A DNA stretch of 58,353 nucleotides, taken from assembly GCF_024505165.1 (NCBI RefSeq), contig NZ_JANIBK010000009.1, positions 1 to 58,353 on the forward strand, in the 5' to 3' direction. The translations under genes and the position numbers were made by a program. Origin of the DNA: Methylomonas rivi (GTDB lineage: Bacteria; Pseudomonadota; Gammaproteobacteria; Methylococcales; Methylomonadaceae). Shown one piece after another: positions 46,186-56,909 of this stretch (its first letter is position 1; every line of letters begins with the position of its first letter). The notes under the pieces are model-generated. The model worked only from the letters and a program-made list of their open reading frames with translations. It ran no database searches and was not told the origin of the DNA.

Positions 46186-46226
46186 CATTTCGGCAGGCTC
46201 ACAAGCAATTCCAGGCCTGCCGAATG
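46186..46226. terminator. Hairpin between convergent genes
   Basis: CATTTCGGCAGGC (46186-46198) and GCCTGCCGAATG (46215-46226) form a 12-bp stem with one bulged T and a 16-base loop. It lies between the stops at 46168 (plus) and 46240 (minus). It lacks a clear T run, so termination is likely but not certain. Confidence 0.55.
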
Positions 46227-46239
46227 ATCCATCAGGCAA

Positions 46240-46776
46240 TCAGTTTAGGTTGCAAATATTTTCATCGCTAGTATTCAGCGATAAGCCCGATAAGAATTGA
46301 GGGCGCCTTACGGCCATAAATCGTTCCCGCCAATAGGGATTACGCAGACTGGACACCATCACCCGCCCGGTTCGGGCACTGGGCGCATGCACGAAGTCAT
46401 CGTTACCGACGTAAATGCCCACATGGGAATAAGGCTTTTCGGTGTTGAAAAACAATAGATCGCCGGGCTGCCGCAGTTCGGGTTGCACCCCGGGCAGCCG
46501 TTGCACCAAGGACTGCGTAGTACGCGGCAGTTTTATCCCTTGTTGGTTGTAAACATACACCACCAAGCCGCTGCAATCGAAGCCTTCTTGCGGCGATTTA
46601 CCTCCGTAAACATAGGGGTGGCCTTGTAACTGCAAAGCATCCAATGCCGCCCGCGTGTTCCCCCGCTCGGGAACGGACATATTTAAAGGCGCTTTATCCG
46701 TGCCGGCGCAACCGGACAGCAACCCCGCCAACAAGGCCATGGGAAATATCAGTTTAGGGCGAAAAAACGCTATCAT
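46240..46776 (-). CDS. NlpC/P60 family lipoprotein, peptidoglycan endopeptidase
   Basis: A 178-residue lipoprotein. The lipobox LLSGC (C23) is followed by a linker and an NlpC/P60 domain with the catalytic Cys in FDCSG (C68), His in SHVG (H118) and a third polar residue H130 (VHAPS). Such enzymes cut gamma-D-Glu-mDAP bonds in cell wall peptides (Spr/MepS and YafL type). I chose the ATG at 46776 because the longer frame would need a TTG at 46785. Residue 2 after the lipid Cys is Gly, not Asp, so outer-membrane sorting is expected. Confidence 0.92.
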   Translation of the reverse strand: MIAFFRPKLIFPMALLAGLLSGCAGTDKAPLNMSVPERGNTRAALDALQLQGHPYVYGGKSPQEGFDCSGLVVYVYNQQGIKLPRTTQSLVQRLPGVQPELRQPGDLLFFNTEKPYSHVGIYVGNDDFVHAPSARTGRVMVSSLRNPYWRERFMAVRRPQFLSGLSLNTSDENICNLN

Positions 46777-46883
46777 CTGCTTCAAACGTCATAAGGAATA
46801 TCACGGGCAATTATAGACGGGTTCCGTTACATTGTTTCCGCGGCGACAATAGTTAACTTCGTTAACAATTGCCTAACCGAATA

Positions 46884-47972
46884 TTACAACAGGCTGAATA
46901 GATCCGTTTGCCGGTATTGGCCCGCCTCTTCGAATTCTTGCAGCGTAGATAAGCTCACCCCCAGCAATCGTACTTTTTTCTCCCCTATGGCCGTATTTTT
47001 TAATAAATCGGCCAGCAACAATTTGGTTTTGGAACCGTTCGCAATCGCTTGCGGCAGGGTGCGGCTGCGGGTTATTTGTACAAAATCCCTATATTTAATT
47101 TTAATGGTCAAGGTATGGGCGGCCAATTTCTTTTCCGACAATTTGCCCAATGCCTGGCTCAATAACAACTGCAGCTGGTGAATAATGACCTGTGCATCGC
47201 CGATATCCTCGGCAAAGGTGGTTTCAACGCCGATGGATTTTCGATCGCGGTGGGCTTTGACGGGTCGGCAGTCTATCCCGCGCGCAATATCGTAATAATG
47301 CCGGGCGGCCTTGCCGAAATGTTGCTGCAGCCTCGGCAGAGGGATTTGTTTTAAATCGTAACCGTTTTGAATGCCCAAATCGCGCATTTTCTTTTCCGTC
47401 GCGGGGCCTATGCCATGAAACTTGCCGATCGGCAATTTTTCTATGAATTGCGCCGCCTGCTCCGGGGTAATGACATGCAGCCCGTCCGGTTTGTCCAAAT
47501 CCGAAGCGATTTTTGCCAAAAATTTATTATAGGAAATACCGGCCGAGGCGATTAAACGAGTCTGGCGACGAATGTCTTGTTTGATTTGCCTGGCCAGCAA
47601 GGTGGCCGAACCTTGGCAATACCCGCTGTTACTGACATCCAGATACGCTTCGTCCAAAGACAGCGGCTCGACGCAATCGCAATATTGGCTAAAAATATGG
47701 CGGATATTTTCCGACGCTTCCCGGTAGGCATCGAAGCGGGGGTTAATGAAAATAGCTTGCGGACAAAGCCTAACGGCTTGCGATGAAGGCATGGCGGAAT
47801 GCACCCCGAACAGCCGCGCCTCGTAGCTGCAAGTGGCAACCACGCCGCGCGAATCGGGTTTACCGCCCACGATGACCGGTTTATTTCGATAGACGGGGTT
47901 GTCGCGCTGCTCCACCGCGGCATAAAACGCATCCATATCGATATGAATGATTTTGCGCGGCGAGTCTTGCAT
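46884..47972 (-). CDS. dinB: DNA polymerase IV
   Basis: DinB is an error-prone Y-family polymerase used in lesion bypass. The 362-residue protein has the palm motifs HIDMDAFYAAVE (N-terminal metal site), YEARLFGVHSAMPS and SLDEAYLDV, the helix-hairpin-helix IGKFHGIGPATEKKMRDLG, and the little-finger domain. The C-terminal QTDLFSLL is a beta-clamp-binding motif. No clear LexA box was seen upstream, where DUF4389 is only 3 bp away, so it may be read with the DUF2333 and DUF4389 genes. Confidence 0.96.
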   Translation of the reverse strand: MQDSPRKIIHIDMDAFYAAVEQRDNPVYRNKPVIVGGKPDSRGVVATCSYEARLFGVHSAMPSSQAVRLCPQAIFINPRFDAYREASENIRHIFSQYCDCVEPLSLDEAYLDVSNSGYCQGSATLLARQIKQDIRRQTRLIASAGISYNKFLAKIASDLDKPDGLHVITPEQAAQFIEKLPIGKFHGIGPATEKKMRDLGIQNGYDLKQIPLPRLQQHFGKAARHYYDIARGIDCRPVKAHRDRKSIGVETTFAEDIGDAQVIIHQLQLLLSQALGKLSEKKLAAHTLTIKIKYRDFVQITRSRTLPQAIANGSKTKLLLADLLKNTAIGEKKVRLLGVSLSTLQEFEEAGQYRQTDLFSLL

Positions 47973-47975
47973 GGC

Positions 47976-48278
47976 TTAGGGTTTGTCGGGCGACTCCAGC
48001 TCGGCTGTCAAATTCCAGTCGGAAAAAGGAAACGGCAGCTGTTCGGTATTGAAAGTCAAAAATAACAGAATATGGTAATGATAGGTGGACAAGCTGCGGC
48101 CAAAACCCAAAATATTGGCATTCGTGGCGCCGGTTATCAACACCGAACCCACTTGCAGCAATACCACCAGCCACAACAACAGCTTGACAATGCTGTCGAT
48201 TACAGCATAAATCAGCATAAAAATGATGCGCTTCCAGGTGGCGATGCTTTTCAGGTTTTCGTTGATTTGTTCCTGCAC
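47976..48278 (-). CDS. DUF4389 family membrane protein
   Basis: A 100-residue protein with two membrane helices (about 18-45) and the family ending FNTEQLPFPFSDW near residue 85. The basic-and-aromatic motif TWKRIIFMLIYAV and the YHYHILLFLTF stretch fit. Function is unknown. Start is GTG at 48276-48278 with GGGGG seven bases upstream, inside the last codons of the DUF2333 gene. It lies between dinB and DUF2333. Confidence 0.88.
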   Translation of the reverse strand: MQEQINENLKSIATWKRIIFMLIYAVIDSIVKLLLWLVVLLQVGSVLITGATNANILGFGRSLSTYHYHILLFLTFNTEQLPFPFSDWNLTAELESPDKP

Positions 48279-48282
48279 GGCG

Positions 48283-49302
48283 TTACCCCCTGTTCATTAC
48301 GTCCCGCAAATCCAGCGCGGCGGCATTGGCGCGGGCAATATAATTGGCCATGGCCAAGGAGTAGTTGGCAAACAGACCGAATCCATCGCCATTCAAAACC
48401 ACCGGGCTCAAGGTTGGCGTCAACGCATTTTCCAAGGCTTGAATCATGTTATCCAGCGTATTCATGGCCCGTTTGTCCAGCAGAATATCGGAAAAGTCGT
48501 GTTTAATGGCTTTTAAGATATGCAACAGCGCCCAACAGGCACCCCGCGCCTCGTAAAACACGTTATCGATTTCCATCCAGGGCGTTTGACCGATGGTTGG
48601 CATATTGATATCGACCGGATTGTTCGGGTCGCCGTGGGTGGCACCGGAAAACTTATCGGTACTGGCGGCCAAACGGGTAGACAAACCGCCCAGCCGTTTA
48701 ATCACGACTTCGGTATATTGCCACAGGTTATCGGCCCGGGAGTGAAACTGGGCCGCTCTGGAGGTGGAAGTCGGATTTTGCAGGCGCAACATGTACTTAT
48801 GCAGGGCCTCGACTCCTTTTACGTATTCTGCCTCCGTAGACGGCAAGGCCCACGAATTGTGCTCATAATAAAAATATGGCTCGGCCATGGCCAAATCGGG
48901 ATCTTCGGCCGATTGCGATTGGTCGCGGGCAAAATGGTTGCGCAATGCGGTCGTGGCGTCCCGCAGCATAACCAGCGCGCCGTATTCCCAATTTTGAATG
49001 TTGTCGCAAAACAGGCCGGGGGGGGCCACGTCGTTGGTCAAATAACCGCCGGGTTTAAACAAAATCACATCGGCGATATGCGCCAAGGTATTGGCATAAA
49101 CATAACCGATCGGCATTTGATCCGTATGGGTAACGTTCATGCGCTCGATGGCTTCGTCCTGAACATTGAACTGGGCCGGCTCCCGGCTCCACCATTCGCC
49201 CAGCACCAGCATAATAATTGCCACTACGCCTATCAGTGTGCCAAAACCCCAGAGTATGCCTTTAGACTTCGCGTCTTCGTAAGCTTGTGGACTATCCGAC
49301 AT
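48283..49302 (-). CDS. DUF2333 family membrane-anchored protein
   Basis: A 339-residue protein with one N-terminal membrane helix (about 16-37) and a long periplasmic or external helical domain. DUF2333 features are FKPGGYLTNDVAPPGLF, the ARDQSQS segment and a Trp-rich mid-section. Its role is unknown; it is widespread in gammaproteobacteria. I chose the ATG at 49302 because AGGA lies nine bases before it, while the in-frame ATG at 49311 has AGGA directly adjoining, too close. It heads the DUF2333-DUF4389-dinB series. Confidence 0.88.
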   Translation of the reverse strand: MSDSPQAYEDAKSKGILWGFGTLIGVVAIIMLVLGEWWSREPAQFNVQDEAIERMNVTHTDQMPIGYVYANTLAHIADVILFKPGGYLTNDVAPPGLFCDNIQNWEYGALVMLRDATTALRNHFARDQSQSAEDPDLAMAEPYFYYEHNSWALPSTEAEYVKGVEALHKYMLRLQNPTSTSRAAQFHSRADNLWQYTEVVIKRLGGLSTRLAASTDKFSGATHGDPNNPVDINMPTIGQTPWMEIDNVFYEARGACWALLHILKAIKHDFSDILLDKRAMNTLDNMIQALENALTPTLSPVVLNGDGFGLFANYSLAMANYIARANAAALDLRDVMNRG

Positions 49303-49398
49303 GTATTGCATTCCTGATTGGACAAAATAATTTAAGCAAGCAATCGACCGCTTTTCCCATGCTTATGGTAGCACGGTTTATTAGGATGACATCCGATT

Positions 49399-49671
49399 TC
49401 AGTGCAGCTGATGATTGGCGACTCTTAACGCCGACGGCACCACAACCGGCGGCATCTGCACGTAAAACCCCTTATTTTCGAGGCTGGCGATAACCTTGAC
49501 GGCATCTTCCCTGGCTAATTTACGTTCCGCGGACAATTGCAATTCCATCACAAATTGCAACGGCCCAAAACTATTGAATAAATTTTCCGGCAGCGCGGAA
49601 AAATCGTCTTTTTTATCCAGATATAAATAAAGTTCTTCTTTTTTTAAGCTTTTATAGATAAAACATAACAT
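49399..49671 (-). CDS. YcgL domain protein
   Basis: A 90-residue protein matching E. coli YcgL: the start LCFIYKSLKKEELYLYL, KKDDFSALPE, FGPLQFVMELQL and the closing GFYVQMPP. YcgL is a small conserved protein of unknown function. The C-terminus (SALRVANHQLH) is family-variable. It is divergent from the CPBP gene, with starts about 90 bp apart. Confidence 0.92.
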   Translation of the reverse strand: MLCFIYKSLKKEELYLYLDKKDDFSALPENLFNSFGPLQFVMELQLSAERKLAREDAVKVIASLENKGFYVQMPPVVVPSALRVANHQLH

Positions 49672-49760
49672 TGCGTTACCCCAAACAGACTACTGCTGCC
49701 AATTCTAACGGTTTTTCGATAAAATTTTCAGCTGGCTTTTTCCGACCTTTAATCTATCTC

Positions 49761-50348
49761 ATGCCACACTCCACTCAATTAGCCGCTAATTTTTTTAGAG
49801 TGGCCTGTTATTTCGAGGCCGCACTTACCTTGGTGGCGCTTGCCTTAGGCTGGCTGGTCGATATAGACCCTTTTGCGAATCTTGTTTTGGATGAGCAAGC
49901 GTTGCTTCATGGCCTGCTGCTTACATTACCTTTATTGATGTTGTTTTTTGCCATGCAGGAGATTCCTCTCCAAGCCTTGGAAAAGATCCGAACTCTCTTG
50001 CTAGAGACATTAGGCCCTCGTTTATATCGCAATCATTGGACTGACTTATTGATACTGGCCGCTATCGCCGGATTTTCCGAAGAGGTCTTATTTCGCGGCA
50101 CCTTACAGCCTTGGATGGAAAATACGCTAGGTATGACGGCAGGATTATGGATCAGCAATGCAGTATTCGCGCTTGTGCACGCGGTGACGCCGCTGTATGC
50201 GCTGCTGGCCATGCTGATGGGCCTATATTTGGGTATCAGCCTGGATTACGGAGGGGAACGCAATTTGTTGACACCCATTGTGATTCACGGCTTTTATGAT
50301 TTCATCGCATTCCTTGTTATTTTACGCAACTATCGCAACAGCCTTTAA
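49761..50348 (+). CDS. CPBP family intramembrane glutamic endopeptidase
   Basis: A 195-residue membrane protease. The ABI (CPBP/Rce1) motifs are E107-E108 with R112 in SEEVLFRGTL, and H140 in NAVFALVHA, with a later helix in the C-terminal half. About six membrane helices. Family members cut prenylated or signal peptides or protect against bacteriocins; this substrate is unknown. I chose the ATG at 49761, since the longer frame begins with a TTG at 49671. The next gene begins 10 bp after its stop. Confidence 0.9.
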   Translation: MPHSTQLAANFFRVACYFEAALTLVALALGWLVDIDPFANLVLDEQALLHGLLLTLPLLMLFFAMQEIPLQALEKIRTLLLETLGPRLYRNHWTDLLILAAIAGFSEEVLFRGTLQPWMENTLGMTAGLWISNAVFALVHAVTPLYALLAMLMGLYLGISLDYGGERNLLTPIVIHGFYDFIAFLVILRNYRNSL

Positions 50349-50358
50349 AGAATCCGCC

Positions 50359-50826
50359 ATGCCCAATCCTCCGATAGAAAAGCCAAACGCCTTAATGCCT
50401 CACTGGTTGATCTGCTTAGCCATGCTATTATTTTTGTCGATTTACAACCTGATCTGCCACTTGTGGGGAGACGAAATCCGCCAGCCCTTGCAAGAGCCGC
50501 AACGGATACTGATTCGAACCGTTTTCTATGTCATAGCCATCGTCCTGTTCCCGCTGACTAACCTGCTGCGCTACATCCTGCTGCGACTGAACCAAACCAT
50601 GCCCGGCGAAAGAACCGCCGAACAGCGCTATCTGATTACCATACTCGTCACGCAAGGCGCGATAGAAATCGTCAGCCTGTTCGGTTTAATCATGTTTATG
50701 CTGGGCGATGACTTTAATACCTTATACATTTTTACCTTGCTGGGCGTGGTGGGCATTTATCTGCACAAACCCAAGCGCGAGGAACTTCAAAGCATAATCG
50801 ATGCCTTGGCGGTAAAAAACCCTTAA
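50359..50826 (+). CDS. Uncharacterised membrane protein
   Basis: A 155-residue protein I do not recognise. It has about four hydrophobic segments (about 14-30, 47-66, 92-118, 122-134) and a conserved-looking Pro/Arg-rich loop with TMPGERTAEQRYLITILV. The start at 50359 (ATG, 10 bp after the protease stop) is the only ATG near the coupled position. It is probably read with the CPBP gene. No function is proposed. Confidence 0.7.
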   Translation: MPNPPIEKPNALMPHWLICLAMLLFLSIYNLICHLWGDEIRQPLQEPQRILIRTVFYVIAIVLFPLTNLLRYILLRLNQTMPGERTAEQRYLITILVTQGAIEIVSLFGLIMFMLGDDFNTLYIFTLLGVVGIYLHKPKREELQSIIDALAVKNP

Positions 50827-50840
50827 GCTCATACACCTAG

Positions 50841-52385
<1,545 letters not shown>

Positions 52386-52444
52386 GCGGTTAAACTCAAC
52401 GCATACCTATGTCCTGCCTTAGGACCGCACTGTGGAGTAACTTC

Positions 52445-53425
52445 ATGCAACAAAATCAGCCAGTAACATCTTCGATGCCGTGCAATTTGTGCGGCAGCCA
52501 CGATGTTTCGGTTTTAGCCAATCACAGTAGAAACGGCGGCCCTTTGCGCACCGTTATCTGCAATCACTGCGGACTGGTGTGGAGCGACCCGTTTCCGCAC
52601 GACCCTCGGCAGTTTTACGAGCACGATTATCGGGTCGAATATAAAAACACTTACGCGCCGAAACCCAAGCATATTTTGCGGGCCGGCAAAATCGCGCTGG
52701 ACCGTCACGGCAAGATCAAACAATTTTTGGCCGGCAAGAAACACGTGCTCGACGTCGGCACCGGCGGCGGCGAATTTGCCTACCTGCTGAAATCGTTAGG
52801 CCATGAGCTGCAAGGCATCGAACCCAATAAAGGCTACGCGGAATATTCGGCGGCCGCTTACGGCTTAAATCTGCAAATCGGCTTTATTCAGGATGCCACA
52901 TTACCGGATGAGCATTTCGATCTGATTACCATTTGGCACGTCCTGGAACACACGGAAGATCCAAGCTCTGTATTGAGTACGCTACGCAAGCTACTAAAAC
53001 CCGAGGGGACTCTGGTGGTGGAAGTACCAAGTATAGAAGCCACCTGCCAAGCCCCGAAAAGCACCTTCCATGAAGCGCATCTTTACAATTTCAATTTGGC
53101 CACCTTGCGCAAAATGGGCGAGAAAGTCGGTTTGCGCGAACACAGCCATGTGTTTTCGGCGGACGGCGGCAATGTAACGATATTTTTCCGCCGCGCCGAT
53201 TCTGAAAGCACTAACGCCGAGGACTTGCGGATAAACGGCAATGCCGCGCGCATTCAAGCCATAGTCCAAGGCCATACCAACCAGGCGCATTTTTTGACCG
53301 CCGCCCCTTATGAGCGTTTTGTCCGCCGGATGAGCAGGGCGTTGTCGGAAAAAATCGCTCTCAAGAACTTTGAGAATAATAAGGATTTGCTCGACCAACT
53401 CTACCGGTCTTGCAAATCGAATTAA
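52445..53425 (+). CDS. SAM-dependent methyltransferase with N-terminal zinc ribbon
   Basis: A 326-residue protein. The N-terminus has two Cys pairs (C13-C16 and C39-C42; CNLCG, CNHCG), a zinc-ribbon pattern seen in some sugar or natural-product C-methyltransferases. A Rossmann fold follows with the SAM motif VLDVGTGGGEFAYLL (about 100-114) and LITIWHVLEHTEDP, and a further C-terminal domain. The substrate is unknown; sugar-nucleotide or cell-surface polysaccharide modification is possible. I chose the ATG at 52445 because GGAG lies 7 bp upstream. Its place between guaB and guaA is unusual. Confidence 0.85.
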   Translation: MQQNQPVTSSMPCNLCGSHDVSVLANHSRNGGPLRTVICNHCGLVWSDPFPHDPRQFYEHDYRVEYKNTYAPKPKHILRAGKIALDRHGKIKQFLAGKKHVLDVGTGGGEFAYLLKSLGHELQGIEPNKGYAEYSAAAYGLNLQIGFIQDATLPDEHFDLITIWHVLEHTEDPSSVLSTLRKLLKPEGTLVVEVPSIEATCQAPKSTFHEAHLYNFNLATLRKMGEKVGLREHSHVFSADGGNVTIFFRRADSESTNAEDLRINGNAARIQAIVQGHTNQAHFLTAAPYERFVRRMSRALSEKIALKNFENNKDLLDQLYRSCKSN

Positions 53426-53439
53426 AACTTACAATATAC

Positions 53440-53497
53440 GCCGCCTAAACACACAGCCGAATATTGGCTTTAGGCGGCAGACTACTAATTAAGTAGT
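53440..53497. promoter_or_regulatory. Two inverted repeats in the guaA leader
   Basis: GCCGCCTAAA (53440-53449) and TTTAGGCGGC (53469-53478) are perfect arms, with AGCC and GGCT inside. Four bases later ACTACT (53481-53486) and AGTAGT (53492-53497) form a second hairpin, followed by AAATTTTT. The pair could stop or attenuate transcription between the methyltransferase and guaA; no purine-riboswitch core is recognisable. Confidence 0.5.
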
Positions 53498-53527
53498 TAA
53501 ATTTTTCATATCTTCGAAGGCCCGACC

Positions 53528-55114
53528 GTGACACAACCGCACGCCAATATCCATTCCGACAAAATTCTGATTCTCGACTTCGGCTCGCAATACACGCAAC
53601 TGATTGCCCGCCGCATCCGCGAAATAGGCGTCTATTGCGAAATATACTCCTGCGACAGTTCCGCGGACGACGTCAAAAGTTTCGACGCAAAGGGAATTAT
53701 TCTGTCCGGCGGCCCGGAAACGGTTACCAGCAGCGATACGCCCAGGGCTCCCGCTTGCGTCTTCGAACTCGGCATTCCCGTGCTGGGCATCTGTTACGGC
53801 ATGCAAACCATGGCCGAGCAATTGGGCGGCAAGGTCGAATCCTCCGACCACCGCGAATTCGGTTATGCGCAGATTCGGGCTCGCGGGCATTCCAAACTGT
53901 TACTGAATATAGAAGACCACGCATCGCCGGAAGGTTACGGTCTTTTGGACGTGTGGATGAGCCACGGCGACCGGGTCGTCGAATTGCCGACCGGTTTTAA
54001 ATTGATCGCCAGCTCCGACGGCGCGCCGATTGCCGGCATCGCCGACGAAGATAGAAACTTCTACGCCCTGCAATTCCATCCGGAAGTCACCCACACCAAA
54101 CAAGGCGGCCGGATTTTGAGCCGTTTCGTGTTGGAAATTTGCGGCTGCCAGGCACTATGGAATGCCAACAACATTATCGAAGACAGTATCACTGCCGTTC
54201 GCGAAAAAGTCGGAACCGACCAGGTGATTCTGGGCTTGTCCGGCGGCGTCGATTCATCGGTAGTCGCCGCCCTGTTGCACAAGGCCATAGGCGAGCAACT
54301 GACCTGCGTATTCGTCGACACCGGCCTGCTGCGCTTGCACGAAGGCGACCAAGTCATGGCGATGTTCGCCCAACATATGGGCATCAAAGTCATCCGCGTG
54401 GATGCGGAACAACGTTATCTGGACGCCTTAGCCGGCGTCAACGACCCGGAAGCCAAACGTAAAATCATCGGCGGCCTGTTCGTGGACATTTTCGACGAGG
54501 AAGCCGGCAAACTCACAGACGCCAAATGGCTGGCGCAAGGCACCATCTACCCGGACGTGATCGAATCGGCCGGCGCCAAAAGCGGCAAGGCCCATCTGAT
54601 CAAATCGCACCATAACGTCGGCGGCCTGCCGGAAAACATGACCTTGAAACTGGTCGAACCGCTGCGCGAACTGTTCAAGGATGAAGTGCGTAAACTGGGC
54701 CTGGAACTGGGCCTGCCGGCCGACATGATCCACCGCCACCCCTTCCCCGGCCCCGGACTGGGCGTGCGCATCCTGGGCGAAGTTAAAAAGCAATATGCCG
54801 ATTTATTACGTCAGGCCGACGCCATCTTCATTGAGGAACTTTACCGCCACGAGTTGTACGACAAGGTCAGCCAAGCCTTTGCCGTGTTCCTGCCGGTCAA
54901 GTCTGTCGGCGTGATGGGCGACGGCCGCAAATACGATTACGTCATCGCCATCCGCGCCGTGGAAACCATTGACTTCATGACCGCGCGCTGGGCGCATTTG
55001 CCGTATGATTTTCTGGATTTGATCTCGCGGCGGATTATCAACGAAGTGAATGGGATTTCAAGGGTGACTTACGATATTTCCGGCAAGCCGCCGGCTACGA
55101 TTGAGTGGGAATAA
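53528..55114 (+). CDS. guaA: GMP synthase (glutamine-hydrolysing)
   Basis: GuaA aminates XMP to GMP using glutamine. The 528-residue protein has the class I amidotransferase triad C89 (GICYGMQ), H184 and E186 (LQFHPEV), the ATP pyrophosphatase PP-loop SGGVDSS (238-244) and the C-terminal dimerisation domain with [15 protein letters not shown]. The start is GTG at 53528, with GAAGG upstream (53515-53520). Complete. Confidence 0.98.
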   Translation: MTQPHANIHSDKILILDFGSQYTQLIARRIREIGVYCEIYSCDSSADDVKSFDAKGIILSGGPETVTSSDTPRAPACVFELGIPVLGICYGMQTMAEQLGGKVESSDHREFGYAQIRARGHSKLLLNIEDHASPEGYGLLDVWMSHGDRVVELPTGFKLIASSDGAPIAGIADEDRNFYALQFHPEVTHTKQGGRILSRFVLEICGCQALWNANNIIEDSITAVREKVGTDQVILGLSGGVDSSVVAALLHKAIGEQLTCVFVDTGLLRLHEGDQVMAMFAQHMGIKVIRVDAEQRYLDALAGVNDPEAKRKIIGGLFVDIFDEEAGKLTDAKWLAQGTIYPDVIESAGAKSGKAHLIKSHHNVGGLPENMTLKLVEPLRELFKDEVRKLGLELGLPADMIHRHPFPGPGLGVRILGEVKKQYADLLRQADAIFIEELYRHELYDKVSQAFAVFLPVKSVGVMGDGRKYDYVIAIRAVETIDFMTARWAHLPYDFLDLISRRIINEVNGISRVTYDISGKPPATIEWE

Positions 55115-55145
55115 AAATAGGCGAAAGGCGCAAGACTAAAATCCC

Positions 55146-55174
55146 GTCGTTAACACGCTCCGCGTGGTAACGAC
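55146..55174. repeat. Palindromic REP-like element
   Basis: GTCGTTAACACGC (55146-55158) and GCGTGGTAACGAC (55162-55174) pair with one mismatch across TCC. The core resembles a palindrome I recall as frequent in proteobacterial genomes (CACGCTCCGCGTGG type). It lies just after guaA at the edge of the accessory stretch. Confidence 0.55.
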
Positions 55175-55199
55175 TCCTCCTCAAATCGAAAAAGAATCT

Positions 55200-55538
55200 A
55201 TGACACAACAAAATACCAGTAGCGGTGAATTCTCCGGCTATGTTTTATTCTCTCAATATAAAGATGATGTAGATGGAAAGAGAATTTTAATCTTTATTGA
55301 AGAAAGCGAGGATCTGGCTAAAGTTGAAGAGCGTAAGGCTGAGCTAAATAGAGAAATGCCCGTTCCAATTAAAGACGCAACGGTAAGCGTGGGAATGGCT
55401 ACCTTTCATCCTCACCCAGAAAGCGAAGAAAAGGATTACATGTTAGTTACTCCAAGAGACGGCACGGAGCCTTTCTTCTGGAATCAAATGATCGATGTAA
55501 AAGAGATTTTGGAATTTGCGAAAGATCGAAAAATATAG
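55200..55538 (+). CDS. Small hypothetical protein
   Basis: A 112-residue acidic protein without a recognised family. It is probably alpha/beta, with a polar N-terminus (TQQNTSSGEFSGYVLF), a middle stretch ERKAELNREMPVPIKDA and PFFWNQMID near the end. No signal peptide or membrane segment. Base composition is clearly richer in A and T than guaA, suggesting a recently acquired gene. The ATG at 55200 lies 25 bp after the palindrome. It is not obviously linked to the HNH gene. Confidence 0.6.
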   Translation: MTQQNTSSGEFSGYVLFSQYKDDVDGKRILIFIEESEDLAKVEERKAELNREMPVPIKDATVSVGMATFHPHPESEEKDYMLVTPRDGTEPFFWNQMIDVKEILEFAKDRKI

Positions 55539-55633
55539 CAGTACGATTACGTCGATTGAAGGAATTTTTCTTGACTTCGTTCCCCCGTCGAAAAAAGAAA
55601 GATGAAAAGCATTTGTAGAAAACCAATTATTTA

Positions 55634-56290
55634 ATGTTTAAAAATAAAGTCATAGAAAGAATTACCAAGGAATTCGGTACACCGTCCCGCCAAACTGTGA
55701 AAGTCACAGCGTGGGAAATTGGTAGCAATTTGGGAGTGGTTGTACAGACTGATCAACCAAATAAAGAAGATCAGGCTTTTGTATGGCTTCCATATCCTCC
55801 AGATTCTGAGTCTGTTCCTGAAATAGCTTTAGAGTACGCAGCAGAATCAGGGCGCCATAGTAATACATATCCTTCGGCCGGTTTGGAGCGAGGAAAGCCA
55901 GCGCTAAAATTGATTGTTACTAGTACACAGGAGCTAGACGACCTTATTTCTTACATCCAGGCATTTAAAGCCTTTGCCCCTCTGCCAAAGGTAAAAGCAA
56001 ATCCAGAAATAGACCAAAGCAGTGAATCAATCACTACTGACACTTTAATTCCTGTGGATGTTTCATCAATGCCTAAGGCGAAACCTGTGAAACCTCGACG
56101 GGAAGCAATTCCACGGTCCGTACAGCGTGAAGTTTGGCAGCGAGATGGAGGCAAATGTGTAGAATGCGACTCAAAGGCTAAGTTATGTTTTGATCATATC
56201 GTTCCTTTTTCTAAGGGTGGTAGCAACTCGGTTAGAAACCTTCAATTGTTGTGCGAAAGTTGCAATCTTTCAAAAGGTAATCGTATATAA
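55634..56290 (+). CDS. HNH endonuclease
   Basis: A 218-residue protein. Residues 160-218 form an HNH domain with zinc Cys residues C175, C178, C207 and C210 (GGKCVEC, LCESC), D187-H188 and an Asn near 202 (VRNLQ). The N-terminal part (1-150) is unrecognised, with a beta-rich segment (VTAWEIGSNLGVVVQ) and a helical end. It may be a defence or homing-type nuclease, or a stand-alone restriction-like enzyme; there is no partner methylase. AT-rich codon use differs from the core genes, pointing to transfer. Confidence 0.85.
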   Translation: MFKNKVIERITKEFGTPSRQTVKVTAWEIGSNLGVVVQTDQPNKEDQAFVWLPYPPDSESVPEIALEYAAESGRHSNTYPSAGLERGKPALKLIVTSTQELDDLISYIQAFKAFAPLPKVKANPEIDQSSESITTDTLIPVDVSSMPKAKPVKPRREAIPRSVQREVWQRDGGKCVECDSKAKLCFDHIVPFSKGGSNSVRNLQLLCESCNLSKGNRI

Positions 56291-56406
56291 GGTCAACAGG
56301 GCTGTAGGTGTCAACGATAGGAAGCGCATCGATCGCGAATGATGCGCTTCATTTTATTCAGCACATCCTACGTTTTTAAATTTCAAAGAAACCGAGGTGG
56401 TATGTA

Positions 56407-56616
56407 ATGGGTAGCCAGGAAATTCTTGAACAAGCATTGCGACTAAGACCGGACGAACGCTTTACGCTGATTGAGGGCTTGCTCCGTAGCCTGGACGAAC
56501 CGGATAAACAACTTGATGCTATTTGGGCGGATGAGGCTGAAAAAAGACTCAAGGCCTATAGGGAAGGACGTTTGGAAGCGATACCGATGGAGGATATATT
56601 TAGGGATGCAACATGA
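56407..56616 (+). CDS. Antitoxin of the addiction-module (Unstab_antitox) family
   Basis: A 69-residue antitoxin. The N-terminal helices (SQEILEQALRLRPDERFTLIEGLL) fit the family usually paired with RelE/ParE toxins, followed by a polar segment (LDAIWADEAEKRLKAY) and an acidic C-terminal end. Its TGA overlaps the ATG of the toxin gene by four bases, as expected for translational coupling. The upstream sequence has GAGGTGGT before the ATG at 56407. Confidence 0.88.
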   Translation: MGSQEILEQALRLRPDERFTLIEGLLRSLDEPDKQLDAIWADEAEKRLKAYREGRLEAIPMEDIFRDAT

Positions 56617-56909
56617 AGGTATTGTTCTCGGAATACGCCCGGCAAGAATTATTGGGTGCCGTGTGCTACTATGAGCTTGAGTACCCAGGGTTAGGCCGAA
56701 GATTCAAGGAAGAAGTCGGGAAAGCCGCCTTAAGAATTTCCGAATACCCCCTAGCATGGTCGCTTGAGCGCGGAGAAGTCAGAAAATGTTTACTCCATAA
56801 ATTTCCTTACAAATTACTCTATTCGATCGAGAATAATCATATTTTAGTGTTGGCTGTGGCGCATCAACACAGGAAACCGGATTACTGGGTCGGTCACGAT
56901 GAGGAGTGA
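56613..56909 (+). CDS. RelE/ParE superfamily toxin
   Basis: A 98-residue toxin with the RelE/ParE fold: FSEYARQELLGAVCYYE, then the helix LGRRFKEEVGKAALRISEYPL, strands with RKCLLHKFPYKLLYSIENN, and the ending VLAVAHQHRKPDYW. Whether it cleaves mRNA on the ribosome (RelE) or poisons gyrase (ParE) cannot be told by eye; the antitoxin family leans to the ParE side. Four-base overlap with the antitoxin. Confidence 0.9.
   Translation: MKVLFSEYARQELLGAVCYYELEYPGLGRRFKEEVGKAALRISEYPLAWSLERGEVRKCLLHKFPYKLLYSIENNHILVLAVAHQHRKPDYWVGHDEE

Noticed and set aside
53440-53497. Purine riboswitch upstream of guaA
   Set aside because: The hairpins are simple inverted repeats; no three-way junction or conserved purine-riboswitch core is seen.
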